In this document: one piece after another, positions 25,296-35,392 of the stretch
Numbering within the stretch: position 1 is the first letter of the stretch
Layout: every line of letters starts with the position of its first letter
Assembly (NCBI GenBank): GCA_027600665.1
Contig: JADGJL010000147.1
Coordinates: 1,852-37,243, forward strand
Source: Irineochytrium annulatum
Taxonomy: Eukaryota; Chytridiomycota; Chytridiomycetes; Chytridiales; Chytridiaceae
Reading direction: 5' to 3'
Length of the DNA stretch: 35,392 nucleotides
Position numbers and translations under genes: made by a program
Notes under the pieces: model-generated
What the model was told of the DNA's origin: nothing
The model's database searches: none
What the model saw: the letters and a program-made list of their open reading frames with translations, nothing else

Positions 25296-27263
25296 TCAAA
25301 CCATCACGGTCGACTGCCCCGAAAACCCCCCTGTATATCCCATCTGCGTCCCCGGCGCACCTCCCGTCGCGGTCCTCCTCCCTTCCACAACGCCTCCTGA
25401 CACCTTGAGAATGGATTTCGGCGGCTCATAAAACGCGCCGGTGGACCTTATACTGCCGGTCCCACCTTCAGCACGCGTCGAGTCATGGAAGCCCCCCGCA
25501 CCTGTAGCCGCAGGCGCGCTAGGGTCATAGAAGACCACGTCGCCAAGTTCGCCAGTCGTACTTGACATCGGCGACCGAGTCGTAGCCTGCGACGCGATTG
25601 TGGCTGAGGATACCTTTCGCTCCACTCCAGTTCCGCCGACGGGACCCCGACCGAAATGCGCTTGCTGCTGCTGGTGGTGCTGCTGGCGGTGCTGCTGATA
25701 CATTGGATGGGTGTAATCGTTCAACTTCGGGTCGTCCGCAAGATGATGGTGGTGCGTCCTCTCTGTTGGCGTCTCGGCGAGGTCAATGACGCTTGACACA
25801 AGCTCGTACGCGACCTCGCCCATTTCCCCTAAGTCACCGCCAAGGATCTCCTCGTCGTCGCTAGGTCGGAGGTGCAGACCCGGGATGAGGTTAATAACGG
25901 TGAGGATGATAAACGATCCGCCGAAGGAATAGCACGCGATGGCAAGGGACCCGATGAGCTGATACAAAAGCTGCCACTTGTTGCCGTCGATGAGCCCGCC
26001 GCGGACTGTTGTGGTATCGTCGAGGCCCGCTACCCATTTCTGCGCAAACACGCCCGTCATGATGTTCCCCAGGAACCCGCCGATCCCGTGCACGCCCCAC
26101 GCGTCGAGCGAGTCATCGAACCCTAACAGCCCCTTGATCCTGCAGGCGAGGTTGCAGACGATGCCGGTGGTCGCGCCGATTATGACGGCGGCCCATGGAG
26201 CGACGAAACCCGACGCGGGCGTGATGGCTACCAAAGCCGAGACGGCACCCGAGCAGAACCCGAGGCCTGACATCTTGCGAGATATCACGTAGTCCCATAG
26301 CGGCCACGACAGGGCGCCAGAGATGGTGGCGATATGGGTCACTGCTCCGGCCATGCCCGCCCTCGCGGTGCCGGCGAGGGCTGAGCCGCCGTTGAATGCG
26401 AACCACCCAAACCAGAGGAGCGTGCAGCCGAGGAAGACGTTGGCGAGGTTATGGGGCTTGAACTCTTCGAGGCCGACGCGGCGGCGCTTGCCGAGGACGA
26501 TGCAGAACGCCAGACCCGCGAAGCCCGACGTCATATGGACGGGACCGCCGCCCGCGAAGTCGAGCCCGCCCGTCCCGCATGGTCCTGGTTCCATGTTTGG
26601 TGATGTTGCCGTGCTGATGCACGCCATGTTGTGGATCCACCCGCGCCAGGACCAGGTCCAGTACGCGATGGGGTCGTAGACGAGGGTCGTCCAAATGAAG
26701 ATGAAGATCATTGCGGGCAAGATGCGGACGCGCTCGGCGACGGAGCCAAAGATGAGGGCAGCGGTGATGGTGGCGAACTGCATCTGGTAGATCATGAAGA
26801 CGACCGAGGAGATGGCGGGGGCCGTCATGGGGAGCGAGTCGGCGCCGACATTGCCGAGGAAGGCGTGGTCGAAGTTGCCAATGAAGCTGGATCCCCCAGT
26901 TCCGTTTACCCTGTTATCCCACTCGGCGAACGCGAGAGAGTAGCCCATCACAAACCACTAAAACAATGGCGTCCGATTAATACAGGGCAGATCTTTGAAG
27001 AACTAATAACACACCTGGAAGGATACGACGCACATAGCAAGCATACAAAGCATAATCATAACTAAAGCGTTTTTCGAGCGCGTCATGCCGGAGTAAAAGA
27101 AGCCGAGGCCAGGCGTCATTATGAACACCATAGCCGCGCCCCAGAGCATGAAGCCGTTCGAGTTAAGGTCGAGGCCATTGTCCGCGGGTGCGCCGGGGTC
27201 CACGATCGTGGCGTTGAAGGCGGCACCGACGGCTGCGTTCACGCCAGCGAGATTGCCGGACAT
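25296..27263 (-). CDS. Ammonium transporter (Amt/Mep family), copy 1, with long C-terminal tail
   Basis: Plasma-membrane ammonium channel/transporter of the Amt/Mep/Rh family with 11 predicted membrane helices. Two exons: 27015-27263 and 25296-26957, intron 57 nt, joining CVVSFQ to WFVMGYSLAF. Family blocks are SNGFMLWGAAMVFIMTPGLG, FFYSGMTRSKNA, MQFATITAALIFGSVAERV (phenylalanine gate), YDPIAYWTW, LDFAGGGPVHMTSGFAGLA (first pore His), NGGSALAG, ITPASGFVAPWAA and WGVHGIGGFLGNIMTG (second pore His). The twin-His pair is therefore present, as in Mep2-type proteins. Compared with its two neighbours it lacks the second intron and has a longer cytoplasmic tail (about 170 residues after HLRPSDDEEI) with His/Gln-rich runs and many Ser/Thr. 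It is the most diverged of the three tandem copies. Confidence 0.95.
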
Positions 27264-27870
27264 ACGATGTTGTGATGTTGTGAGGAACAGTGGGAGGAGC
27301 TGTAGCGGGCGAGGCGGTTATTGCCGAAATGACGGCGGAAGGGAAGCTCGCGGACGTGTTGAGTTCAACGGGAAGGAGCGATCGAGGCTGCCGATGAGGA
27401 GTAAGCGACAGAGCTCGGGATGGAAGTAAACTTAAAGGCTATCTTCCCAGCGCGTAATCCGAAAATCGAGATAGCCGAAATGAAACAAACAGGCAGACGG
27501 GCGCTTACAAACACGTTAAGCAGTGACGCGATAACGGGTGGGGTCCTGTTTTGCTGCTGGCCAGGATAGCTGGCAATCGCCTAGCCTGGATGAAGATTAT
27601 TGTTCGCAACGTAGATAACGCGCAATATTCTGCGTAACAGCGCAATAATTTGTGAAGTAACAACCTGCGTTTTATTTACTTGGACGGAAGCAGACAATCC
27701 TAGTAAATGAATCAAGGAGAAGCAGAGCAGTAATTAACATGGCGTCGAGCTCTACAGTTTAATATAAGGGAAAAAACTCTAAATCCACAGAACGAAAGCG
27801 AGAAGGGAAAGACGATGTACAGGTACATTGAGATAAAAGGATGAATACAACATAAACGAAGAGCCGGCAT
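27264..27870. promoter_or_regulatory. Upstream region of ammonium transporter copy 1
   Basis: About 600 bp between transporter copies 1 and 2, containing the promoter of copy 1 and the 3' flank of copy 2. GATAA core motifs occur at 27530-27534 and 27614-27618, with looser GATAG motifs near 27470 and 27565. GATA-factor control is an inference from fungal nitrogen regulation. Confidence 0.35.
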
Positions 27871-29499
27871 CTACTTGGGAGCTAAGGGAACGAAGTCGCT
27901 TGGGTTATCCTGCTTCATCTGCGCGTCAGGGAACGCGTCCATTACGCTTGACACGAGCTCGTAAGCAACCTCTCCCATCTCCGCCAAATCGCTACCGAGG
28001 ATTTCCTCATCCTCCGTCGGCCTCAGGTGCAGCCCGGGGATAAGGTTGATGACAGACAGGATGATGAAAGTTCCGACGAACGAGTAAGTAGCGATGGCGG
28101 AGGAGCCGGCAAGCTGGTAGCCGACTTGCTTCCAGTTGCCGTCGACCCAGCCGCCGGCCATTGTGCCGGTCTCGTCAAGGCCCGCGACCCAACGCTGGGC
28201 GAAGATGCCCGTGAGGATGTTGCCGAGGAAACCTCCGATGCCGTGCACGCCCCAGGCGTCGAGGGAGTCGTCGAAGCCGAAGAAGCCCTTGATGCGGCAA
28301 GCGAGGTTGCAAATAATGCCGGCGGAGACACCGATGACTGCAAGAGAAGGCGCTCGTGCTCAGTGATCGGTAATTTACACAAAGATAAAAGAACAGCAAA
28401 GTACTCACCGATGGCAGCCCAAGGGGCGACGAAACCGGAAGCGGGAGTGATGGCCACGAGCGCGGCGACGGCACCCGAACAAAAGCCAAGGCCGGACATC
28501 TTCCTGGACCACGCGTAGTCCCAAAGCGGCCAAGCGAGCGCGCCGGAAGCGGTGGCGATGTGGGTGACGGCGCCGGCCATGCCTGCGCGGGCGGTGCCGG
28601 CAAGGGCGGAGCCACCGTTGAACGCGAACCAGCCGAACCACAGGAGGGCGGTGCCAAGGAAGACGTTGGCGAGGTTGTGGGGCTTGAACTCCTCGAGGCC
28701 GACGCGGCGACGCTTGCCGAGGACGATGCAGAAGGCGAGGCCGGCGAAACCGGACGCGATGTGGACCGGGCCACCGCCGGCGAAGTCAAGGCCGCCGGTG
28801 CCGCAAGGGCCGGGGCTGCCCATTCCGGACGTGGTGGTGGAGATGCAGTCCATGTTGTGGATCCAGCCGCGCCACGACCAGGTCCAGTAAGCGACGGGGT
28901 CATAGATGACGGTCGTCCAGATGAAAACGAAGATCATGGAGGGGAGGATGCGGACGCGTTCGGCGACGGAGCCGAAGATCAGGGCGGCGGTGATAGTGGC
29001 GAACTGCATCTGGTAGATCATGAAGACGACCGAGGAGATGGCCGGGGCCGTCAAGGGAAGGGAGTTGGCGCCGACGCCCTTAAGGCCAGCGTGATCAAAG
29101 TTCCCGATGAAGTAAGACCCTGTCCCGTTCACGCTGTTGTCCCACTCGCTGAAGGAAAGCGAGAAACCGAACATGACCCACTGTGACCAACATTCCCGTC
29201 AGCATAAAGAAGAAGAAACAGAGTTTAGGTCTGTGGGTACGCACCTGTATTGTGACCACGCACATGGCGCACATGCAGAGCATAATCATCGTCAGCGCAT
29301 TCTTGGACCGCGTCATGCCAGAGTAGAAGAAACCCAGGCCGGGCGTCATGATGAACACGAGTGCGGCACCCCACAGCATGAAGCCGTTCGAGTTCAGGTC
29401 GAGGCCGGAGTACGACGGCGCGCCGCTGTCGATGAACGAGACATTGTAGACCGCGCCGACATAGGGGTTCACGCCGGCGCCGTTCTCGAGGTAGGACAT
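27871..29499 (-). CDS. Ammonium transporter (Amt/Mep family), copy 2
   Basis: Second tandem paralogue. Three exons: 29245-29499, 28409-29180 and 27871-28337. The first intron (CVVTIQ|WVMFGFSL) is shared with copies 1 and 3; the second (WAAI|VIGVSAGI, phase 1) is shared only with copy 3. Motifs are intact: FIMTPGLGFFYSGMTRSKNA, MQFATITAALIFGSVAERVR, LDFAGGGPVHIASGFAGLA, NGGSALAGTARAGMAGAV and WGVHGIGGFLGNILTGIFAQ, so both pore histidines are present. The C-terminal tail is short and ends PSDFVPLAPK, after the conserved LHLRPTEDEEILG and EMGEVAYELVSSVMD region. The middle of exon 2 is nearly identical at DNA level to copy 3. Confidence 0.96.
28585..28900 (-). repeat. Near-identical coding block shared with transporter copy 3 (conversion tract)
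   Basis: Aligns without gaps to 31343-31658 with only about seven mismatches in 316 bp by eye. The adjacent 145 bp on the low-coordinate side show roughly 25-30 mismatches, so identity changes sharply at the edge. Confidence 0.7.
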
Positions 29500-30639
29500 C
29501 GCGGACGGGGTTGGACGGGAAGGAAGGAGAGAACCGAGCGAGTAACTGCAGCAGGCACGGGAGCGTGTGAATAAAGGGCCTTTCTTTGAGGAGGTCCAGC
29601 TGAGCGTGTGGAACCGGACGCGTCTCCGTTTCGCAACAACAAACGAAATGAAATCCGCTCGTCAAACGCGAAAGATACGCGATTAGCGTGAAGCCAACCG
29701 ATAAGGACCGGAATGTTCGGCAAACAGCACAGGCGCGGAGTGGCGTTGGTTGCGGGAAGAATAAGTTGAAGATGGAGATGCTGTTTATGGCCCATCTAAT
29801 TTTAGAGATAGGATCGATCTCTTTTCAGATTTCTTCATCATTAATAAAACGTGGTGAACTAACTCCTGTCATAAAAAATCCGCAGCTGACCATATATACA
29901 TGTACGAATATACTTTTTTGGGATCGGGTAACTATTCATGCAATCGTACACTTCTCGTTAGGGAGCTTCGGTGAGGGGTTGTATTTTCCTCCACTGGAAA
30001 GACATCAAAATGCTCAATTCAGCTCCTCTTACTCTGCGGCGACATTCAGATTCTTCTGTCCGCCAAAAAAAAAAAAAAATGATTAGCTCATCACCTGCAA
30101 GATTGAAGCACTTAAGACAACGCGACAAATCAATCACAAGGAATGATTTTGCATAGGAAAAGTGTTGTTATTTCATCTACTACTAGGAGGACAAAAAAGC
30201 ACACTTGAAATTGATAAACTGCTACACGAATACGATTGAGGGTGTTAATAATAGACATATGATAAAGACAGCACGAGGCATGAGGAAGAGAAGGAGAGTG
30301 GTAAAAGACAATCCAGATACAAAACATAAACAAAATAATTCCCAAGCGCGAGTCGGCCTCCAAACTCGTTAAACGACGGCAAATAGGGAAAGAAAGAGAC
30401 GAAAAGAGGGGACAAACTCGGGGCCCGCCATCTTAACTTGATTCTCCTTCCGCGCCGCCAATAAACCTCGACCCTACTAAAGTCATCGTCCACCACACAA
30501 TACGACAACAACACAATAAAACGGCAACGAGAGAACACGAATCCCGGCTAGCCCATCATCGAATCAACGAAAATCACCAAACTTAGAAACCTCAAAAAGA
30601 CGAAGAGAACTCAATATGCGTAAATAACCAGAAACTCCC
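29500..30639. other. Intergenic region between transporter copies 2 and 3
   Basis: The largest gap in the window (1.1 kb). It holds the copy 2 promoter (GATAA at 29700-29704) and the 3' flank of copy 3. A run of 15 A lies at 30065-30079. Open frames here are short and without recognisable features; no transposon remnant seen. Confidence 0.5.
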
Positions 30640-32258
30640 TTAAACAGTCACAGTCGACTCCTCCACCTTGTGGTGCTCGACTTCCGGCGAGGCCTTCATC
30701 TCCGGGAACGGCTCCATGATGCTGCTGACGAGCTCATACGCCACCTCGCCCATCTCGCCCAAGTCCCCACCGAGAATCTCCTCGTCTTCTGTCGGTCGAA
30801 GGTGCAGGCCCGGGATGAGGTTAATGAGCGACAAGATGATGAAGCTGCCGACGAAGGAGTAGCCCGCGATGGCGGACGAGCCCGCGAGCTGGTAGCCGAC
30901 TTGCTTCCAGTTGCCATCGACCCAGCCGCCGGCCAGCGTGCCAGTCCCATCGAGACCGGCGACCCAGCGCTGTGCGAAGATGCCCGTGAGGATGTTGCCG
31001 AGGAAGCCTCCGATGCCGTGCACGCCCCAGGCGTCGAGGGAGTCGTCAAAGCCGAAGAAGCCCTTAATGCGGCATGAGATGTTGCAGACGATGCCAGCGG
31101 TGACGCCGATGACTAAAGGGAGAAAGGTAAGTAAACGCGATTTTCCTTGTCCAAAGTGAAACTCACTGATGGCAGCCCAAGGAGCAACGAAACCGGACGC
31201 CGGCGTGATGGCAACAAGGGCGGCGACCGCGCCGGAGCAGAAGCCAAGACCCGACATCTTCCTCGACCACATGTAGTCCCAGAGGGGCCATGCGAGCGCA
31301 CCAGAGGCCGTTGCAATGTGCGTGACGGCACCGGCCATGCCAGCGCGGGCGGTGCCGGCAAGGGCGGAGCCACCGTTGAACGCGAACCAGCCGAACCAGA
31401 GGAGGGCGGTGCCGAGGAAGACGTTGGCGAGGTTGTGGGGCTTGAACTCCTCGAGGCCGACGCGGCGACGCTTGCCGAGGACGATGCAGAAGGCGAGGCC
31501 GGCGAAACCGGACGCGATGTGGACGGGGCCGCCGCCGGCGAAGTCAAGGCCGCCGGTGCCGCAAGGGCCGGGGCTGCCCATTCCGGACGTGGTGGTGGAG
31601 ATACAGTCCATGTTGTGGATCCAGCCGCGCCACGACCAGGTCCAGTAGGCGATGGGGTCGTAGATGACGGTGGTCCAGATGAAGATGAAAATCATCGCGG
31701 GGAGGATGCGGACGCGCTCGGCGACGGAGCCGAAGATGAGGGCAGCGGTAATTGTGGCGAATTGCATCTGGTAAATCATGAAGACGACCGAGGAGATGGC
31801 CGGGGCCGTCAAGGGAAGGGAGTTGGCCCCAATACCCTTGAGGCCGGCGTGATCAAAGTTCCCAATGAAGTTTGATCCTGTTCCGTTCGGGCTATTGTCC
31901 CACTCGCTAAAAGAAAGCGAGAAACCGAACATGACCCACTACCAAAAGGCGCTCCCGTCAGCATAAGGGAGAAGAACCAGAACTAACATCTGCAGATGCG
32001 TACCTGTATTGTCACGACGCACATCGCACACATGCACAGCATAATCATCGTCAGCGCGTTCTTTGACCGTGTCATGCCGGAGTAGAAGAAGCCAAGCCCA
32101 GGTGTCATGATGAACACGAGAGCGGCTCCCCACAGCATGAACCCGTTCGAGTTCAGGTCGAGGCCAGAGTACGATGGCGCTCCCGGGTCGACGAGCGACA
32201 TGTTGTAGATCTCGCCGACAAACGGGTTCACGCCGGCGGCATTCTCGAGGTACGCCAT
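30640..32258 (-). CDS. Ammonium transporter (Amt/Mep family), copy 3
   Basis: Third tandem paralogue. Three exons: 32004-32258, 31167-31938 and 30640-31112, with the same two intron positions and phases as copy 2. Core motifs are intact: FIMTPGLGFFYSGMTRSKNA, MQFATITAALIFGSVAERVR, LDFAGGGPVHIASGFAGLA and WGVHGIGGFLGNILTGIFAQ, including both pore His and the Phe gate. The C-terminal tail after HLRPTEDEEILGG is of intermediate length and ends ASPEVEHHKVEESTVTV, differing from the other two copies. Its upstream region carries the densest set of GATA-type motifs of the three genes. Confidence 0.96.
31343..31658 (-). repeat. Near-identical coding block shared with transporter copy 2
   Basis: Partner of 28585-28900; see that entry. 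Spans the region encoding YWTWSWRGWIHNMDC through the helix containing ALAGTARA. Confidence 0.7.
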
Positions 32259-32401
32259 TGCGGCAGCGGTGGGATGGGAGGTTGGTGGGTGGTGGTGGTG
32301 TGTGGTGGGTGCAAAAGCCGGGAGTGGCGGCCCTTATGAGGTGGAGGCGGGAAGGAGGCTGTGATGGACGATCTCGTCGATGAGCCTTTTCTAGGAGTCG
32401 C

Positions 32402-32582
32402 TTATCTTTGGACGCTTATCGGCCCCGACCTGATGCTGATGATGACGACGACGGCGGGCGTTTCGGTCGCGAACGAGTAGGAACTCTGTTTACGCCAGGA
32501 TGAAAGCGTGGCGGGGTCCAAACCCGATAAGGATTCCGCGACTTCTGGAACTTCGAGCCTCGTCTGAGCCACCCGGCTTATC
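32402..32582. promoter_or_regulatory. Cluster of four GATA/TTATC motifs upstream of transporter copy 3
   Basis: TTATC at 32402-32406, 32416-32420 and 32578-32582, and GATAA at 32526-32530, all within 325 bp of the start codon at 32258. Two are spaced 14 bp apart on the same strand. In fungi, paired GATA sites of this kind bind AreA/Gln3-type regulators at ammonium permease genes; here this is an inference from the motif alone. Confidence 0.4.
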
Positions 32583-32702
32583 CGCTTGTGCTACCTTGCT
32601 TGATTGTGAGAACAACTAACTATTTTATTGTTTTTATACGCAGCGACTCGTCGAGCATGCTAAATTAATCACGGCCCTCATCAAAAAGACTTGCTAACAC
32701 CC

Positions 32703-35236
32703 CTAATCCTCCTCATCATCAACACTGAGCATCGCAAAAGCGTTAAAACTCGCCGTCCGCCCCCTGTCGTCGTCTTCGTCCCCCTCCTCCTCCTCGTCCG
32801 CCGCGCCCTCCCGGTCCGCATCTGGCTTGTTATTCACCTGCAGGATCCCAAGCCTCCCCCTCGCGCTCGAGCCAGCGACCAAGCTCTCGATACGCGCCTT
32901 CAGGGATGCGAAGAATCCCGGCGGCTTAAAGCCCATCAGCAGGCGTCCGTCGTTGGCCATTCGCAGGATCAAGTTTGCGGCTCGGTAGACGTCCGGCCTG
33001 CCTACGCGTGGGGTCAGGAATCCCTTCGCGATGGCGTATGCTGTCCACAGTGAGCAAGAAATCGTTATATTTAATATCTCGGAAACACTCTTGTAAAACT
33101 TCAAACTTATCTCACCTTCACAAATCTCCCACGCTGTCCAATTGTGGTTGGCGTCCTTTTTGTCGCCATCCGGCGGAGTTAGTTTTAAGACCCTCTCTAT
33201 GGGCACCCGTTCGGCGAGGTATTGAACCGAGGAGTATGGCTCCTGCACTTGTGCAATTTTGTACATACCGGATAAAATCTGAAGAAATGAGAAGGCATTA
33301 GATATGAACGCGGAGGACTCTAAAGACAATCATTCGCCGTGCCTGCAGAGGCTTCGGAAGAATGCCAGGGAACACAAGGCCAGGGCAATCACAGAGCCGG
33401 ACGGCTTTGTTGATGTGGATCGTCTGAAAATGCTTTGTATGCCCTGGTGTCCTTGAGGTTGAAACGACTTTCCGTCCCATAATGCCATTGATTAGAGAAG
33501 ACTTCCCGACGTTCCTGAGCACGGATGATCAGCAACTGCGGTAATCATTTGGCATAAATGATGGAGGAAGGGTACTTGGAATAAATGATGGATTAAAGGT
33601 ACTCACGGGTGTCCTACAAGGCCTATAGTGATCAGGTCCTTCCGCGGATCCATAACTCCAATCTCCCCTTCGCCCTCACGCATTGCACCATCAGGCCCAT
33701 CCTCGTCATCTTCCTCTTTATCCGTATTCTCCTCGTCCTCATCGTCATCCGCGTCGGCCTCCTCCTCCTCATCTTCCCCCTTCTTAGCCCTTCTCCGCCT
33801 CCTCTTCTCGCGCTCCTCTACCACAGGCACCCCGCCAACTTCATCCTCCTCCATCCTCTTCCGCCTGGCAGCCTCCTCCGCGATCATGTGCTCCCAGTCG
33901 ACCTTAACGCCGCCCTTAACGACCTCGACGTCCCGGCACGCTTCGAGGACGGCCGTGACGCCGACGGAGCGAGAGAAGCGCTGGAGGCGGCTAGATGTCG
34001 TTGGGGCTTTCAGGCGAGTAGCAGCCGTTGAGGAGGACGCGTCAGCAGAGGGGGTTGGGAGGTGAACCTCGGGAGGGTAGATGCTGAAGTGAGCGACGTG
34101 GAGGGACGGGTAGAGAGAATGGAAGTAGTCGCGCCAGGCCGAGAGGGTGATTGGGTCTACGAGGTCGATCTAGCAAGGGAAAGTCAACCCTATAAGGATG
34201 TAGTTGGAGCGCACCTTGTTGAACACGAGCACAAGCTTCTTTTTCATTTTGTTCACAACGTAGTCGTACAAAGTCGGAGGGAAGTGGAGAATCGGATGCC
34301 TCGAATCTACAACAAACAGAATAATGTCCCTAACGAAGAAGTTAAAATTTTCCAGCTACAATCTAAGGCGAAACCTACGATATCTCCACGACCCTCCACA
34401 GCTGCCGCCAGACCTCCAGGTTATGCTCGAAGTAGCTCAGCTTATCTGCCGGCCACTGCGCGTACGTCTTTTGCATCCACTCGTTAAAATACTTTGTCTC
34501 CCTCTCCTCTAACTCCTCCTTGGACTCGCCGCGCGTCCACGGAGGCCGCTTCGGGAAGTCGATGGTGCTGTTGCCGGGATATAAATTCTCGAACCCAATC
34601 TCAAGAGCCTCCTGGTAAAGCGTTAAATATAACACTCCATTTGTAACAACAGGACAACCGAAAACTAACCTCCGGCAACCGAGTGAACGGCAACTGGCTC
34701 TCCCGCTTCCTCTCCTCCATCTCCTTCGGCGACAGCTTTGCAAAGACCGACTGCAGCCTGTGGGCCTTCACGTCCCTCTCGCTCCTCTCGTTCAGGCCGC
34801 GCTCGCCGACAACGCCATCCCTCATGCTCACATCATCGGTATCCGCGCCTTCGGTCTCGTGCCCCTCCCCGTGTCCCGGATGCCCCTCGTCCTCGTCCTC
34901 GCGCCTCTTGTGAGGGAGGTGGTGATGCAGCTGGTGGTGCCGCGTCCCTGGCAGCGGCCTCCGAGGGAACGACGAGCTGGAGGACTCCTCGACGTCGCCG
35001 ACGTCACCACTTTCGATGGAGTCGTCGTGGGCGGACGGCAGGAGGCGCGGGTTCGTGCTGATGCGCGTCGGGCGTGGCACCTGCGGGATGGGCAGCTGCG
35101 AGGGGTCCGCGTCGTGATCACCGGCCACGTTCTCATCGTCGTCGTCGTCGTGGCCCGAGGCGGCCTGCTTCCGGGCGCGCTTCTCGGCCAGCTGCGCCTT
35201 CTTCTGCTTCGACGAGAACGCCTTCTTTCGGTGCAT
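32703..35236 (-). CDS. GNL1: GNL1 (HSR1/MMR1) circularly permuted GTPase
   Basis: GNL1 belongs to the YlqF/YawG circularly permuted GTPases implicated in ribosome assembly and nucleolar biology. From ATG 35236 the N-terminus MHRKKAFSSKQKKAQLAEKR matches the family start. An acidic region and TIDFPKRPPWTRGESKEELEE follow, then EKTYAQWPADK-type sequence with LSYFEHNLEVWRQLWRVVE. The G4 motif NKVDL (FNK at an intron near 34200) precedes G1, as expected for circular permutation. After a long Glu/Asp/Lys insert come ITIGLVGHP joined to NVGKSSLINGIMGRK (G1), STSRTPGHTKHFQT (G2) and LCDCPGLVFPG (G3), then YKIAQVQEPYSSVQYLAERV, NWTAWEICE, DVYRAANLILRMANDGRL and the terminal NAFAMLSVDDEED, like the NPYALLGED end of animal GNL1. 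Several short introns are present. Confidence 0.9.
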
Positions 35237-35392
35237 CCCTCAGGAGGTTCCCTGGTAATCGTTACAGAACACGGCCGGCTGATGAGGCGAATGAGCCACA
35301 GGATCTAGTCCGTGAGGTCAGGAAGGGCACGCGGTGGCGGTGATTGTCAACTTCTGCAATTAATGCCTTGTGCATGCCAGTAATACTGATTT

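Noticed and set aside
28560..29186. Plus-strand open frames of 200-240 codons (also 31147-31875) opposite the ammonium transporters
   Set aside because: Their Gly/Glu/Asp/Ala-rich translations mirror the transporter coding sequence, and the same shadow recurs in both paralogues.

Overview
The window is nuclear DNA from a compact, intron-rich, GC-rich fungal-type genome. Genes are split by many short GT..AG introns, mostly about 43-80 nt, one carrying a perfect TACTAAC branch site. Three proteins belong to families tied to cilia (TMEM231, a FUZ-like longin protein, PDE6-delta). Together with fungal-style Mep/Amt ammonium transporters, this points to a flagellated zoosporic fungus (chytrid or close relative). 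That assignment is inference, since no rRNA or other phylogenetic marker is present.

Layout from left to right: a USP/Ubp1-type deubiquitinase, 5'-truncated by the window edge (86-2356, +); the nucleoporin Nup107/Nup84 in many exons (about 2594-6035, +); the transition-zone membrane protein TMEM231 (6269-7461, +); the coactivator MBF1 (7900-8401, +); a FUZ-like longin protein (9000-10644, -), divergent from the complex I subunit NDUFS2 (11131-12956, +); a MAP4K4/TNIK-like germinal-centre kinase with a CNH domain and a long P/Q/Y/G-rich tail (13438-17342, -); PDE6-delta (17746-18516, -), divergent from the RNPS1-like SR/RRM splicing factor (18637-20049, +); a long unrecognised Ser/Arg- and His-rich protein (20344-23297, +); an RBR E3 ligase with an abbreviated RING2 (23413-24605, +).

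The right end holds three tandem Amt/Mep ammonium transporter genes on the minus strand (25296-27263, 27871-29499, 30640-32258), followed by the circularly permuted GTPase GNL1 (32703-35236, -). Two of the transporters share a nearly identical block of about 316 bp inside otherwise diverged genes, which looks like gene conversion. GATA-type motifs lie upstream of the transporter genes, which would fit nitrogen control.

Most genes are conserved housekeeping functions (ubiquitin turnover, nuclear pore, transcription, respiration, splicing, ribosome or GTPase biology, ammonium uptake). The points most worth following are the ciliary gene trio within about 12 kb, the FUZ-like gene in a fungal context, the mosaic transporter array, the kinase tail, and candidate introns of 27-34 nt. 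No rRNA, tRNA, transposon or CRISPR array was recognised.
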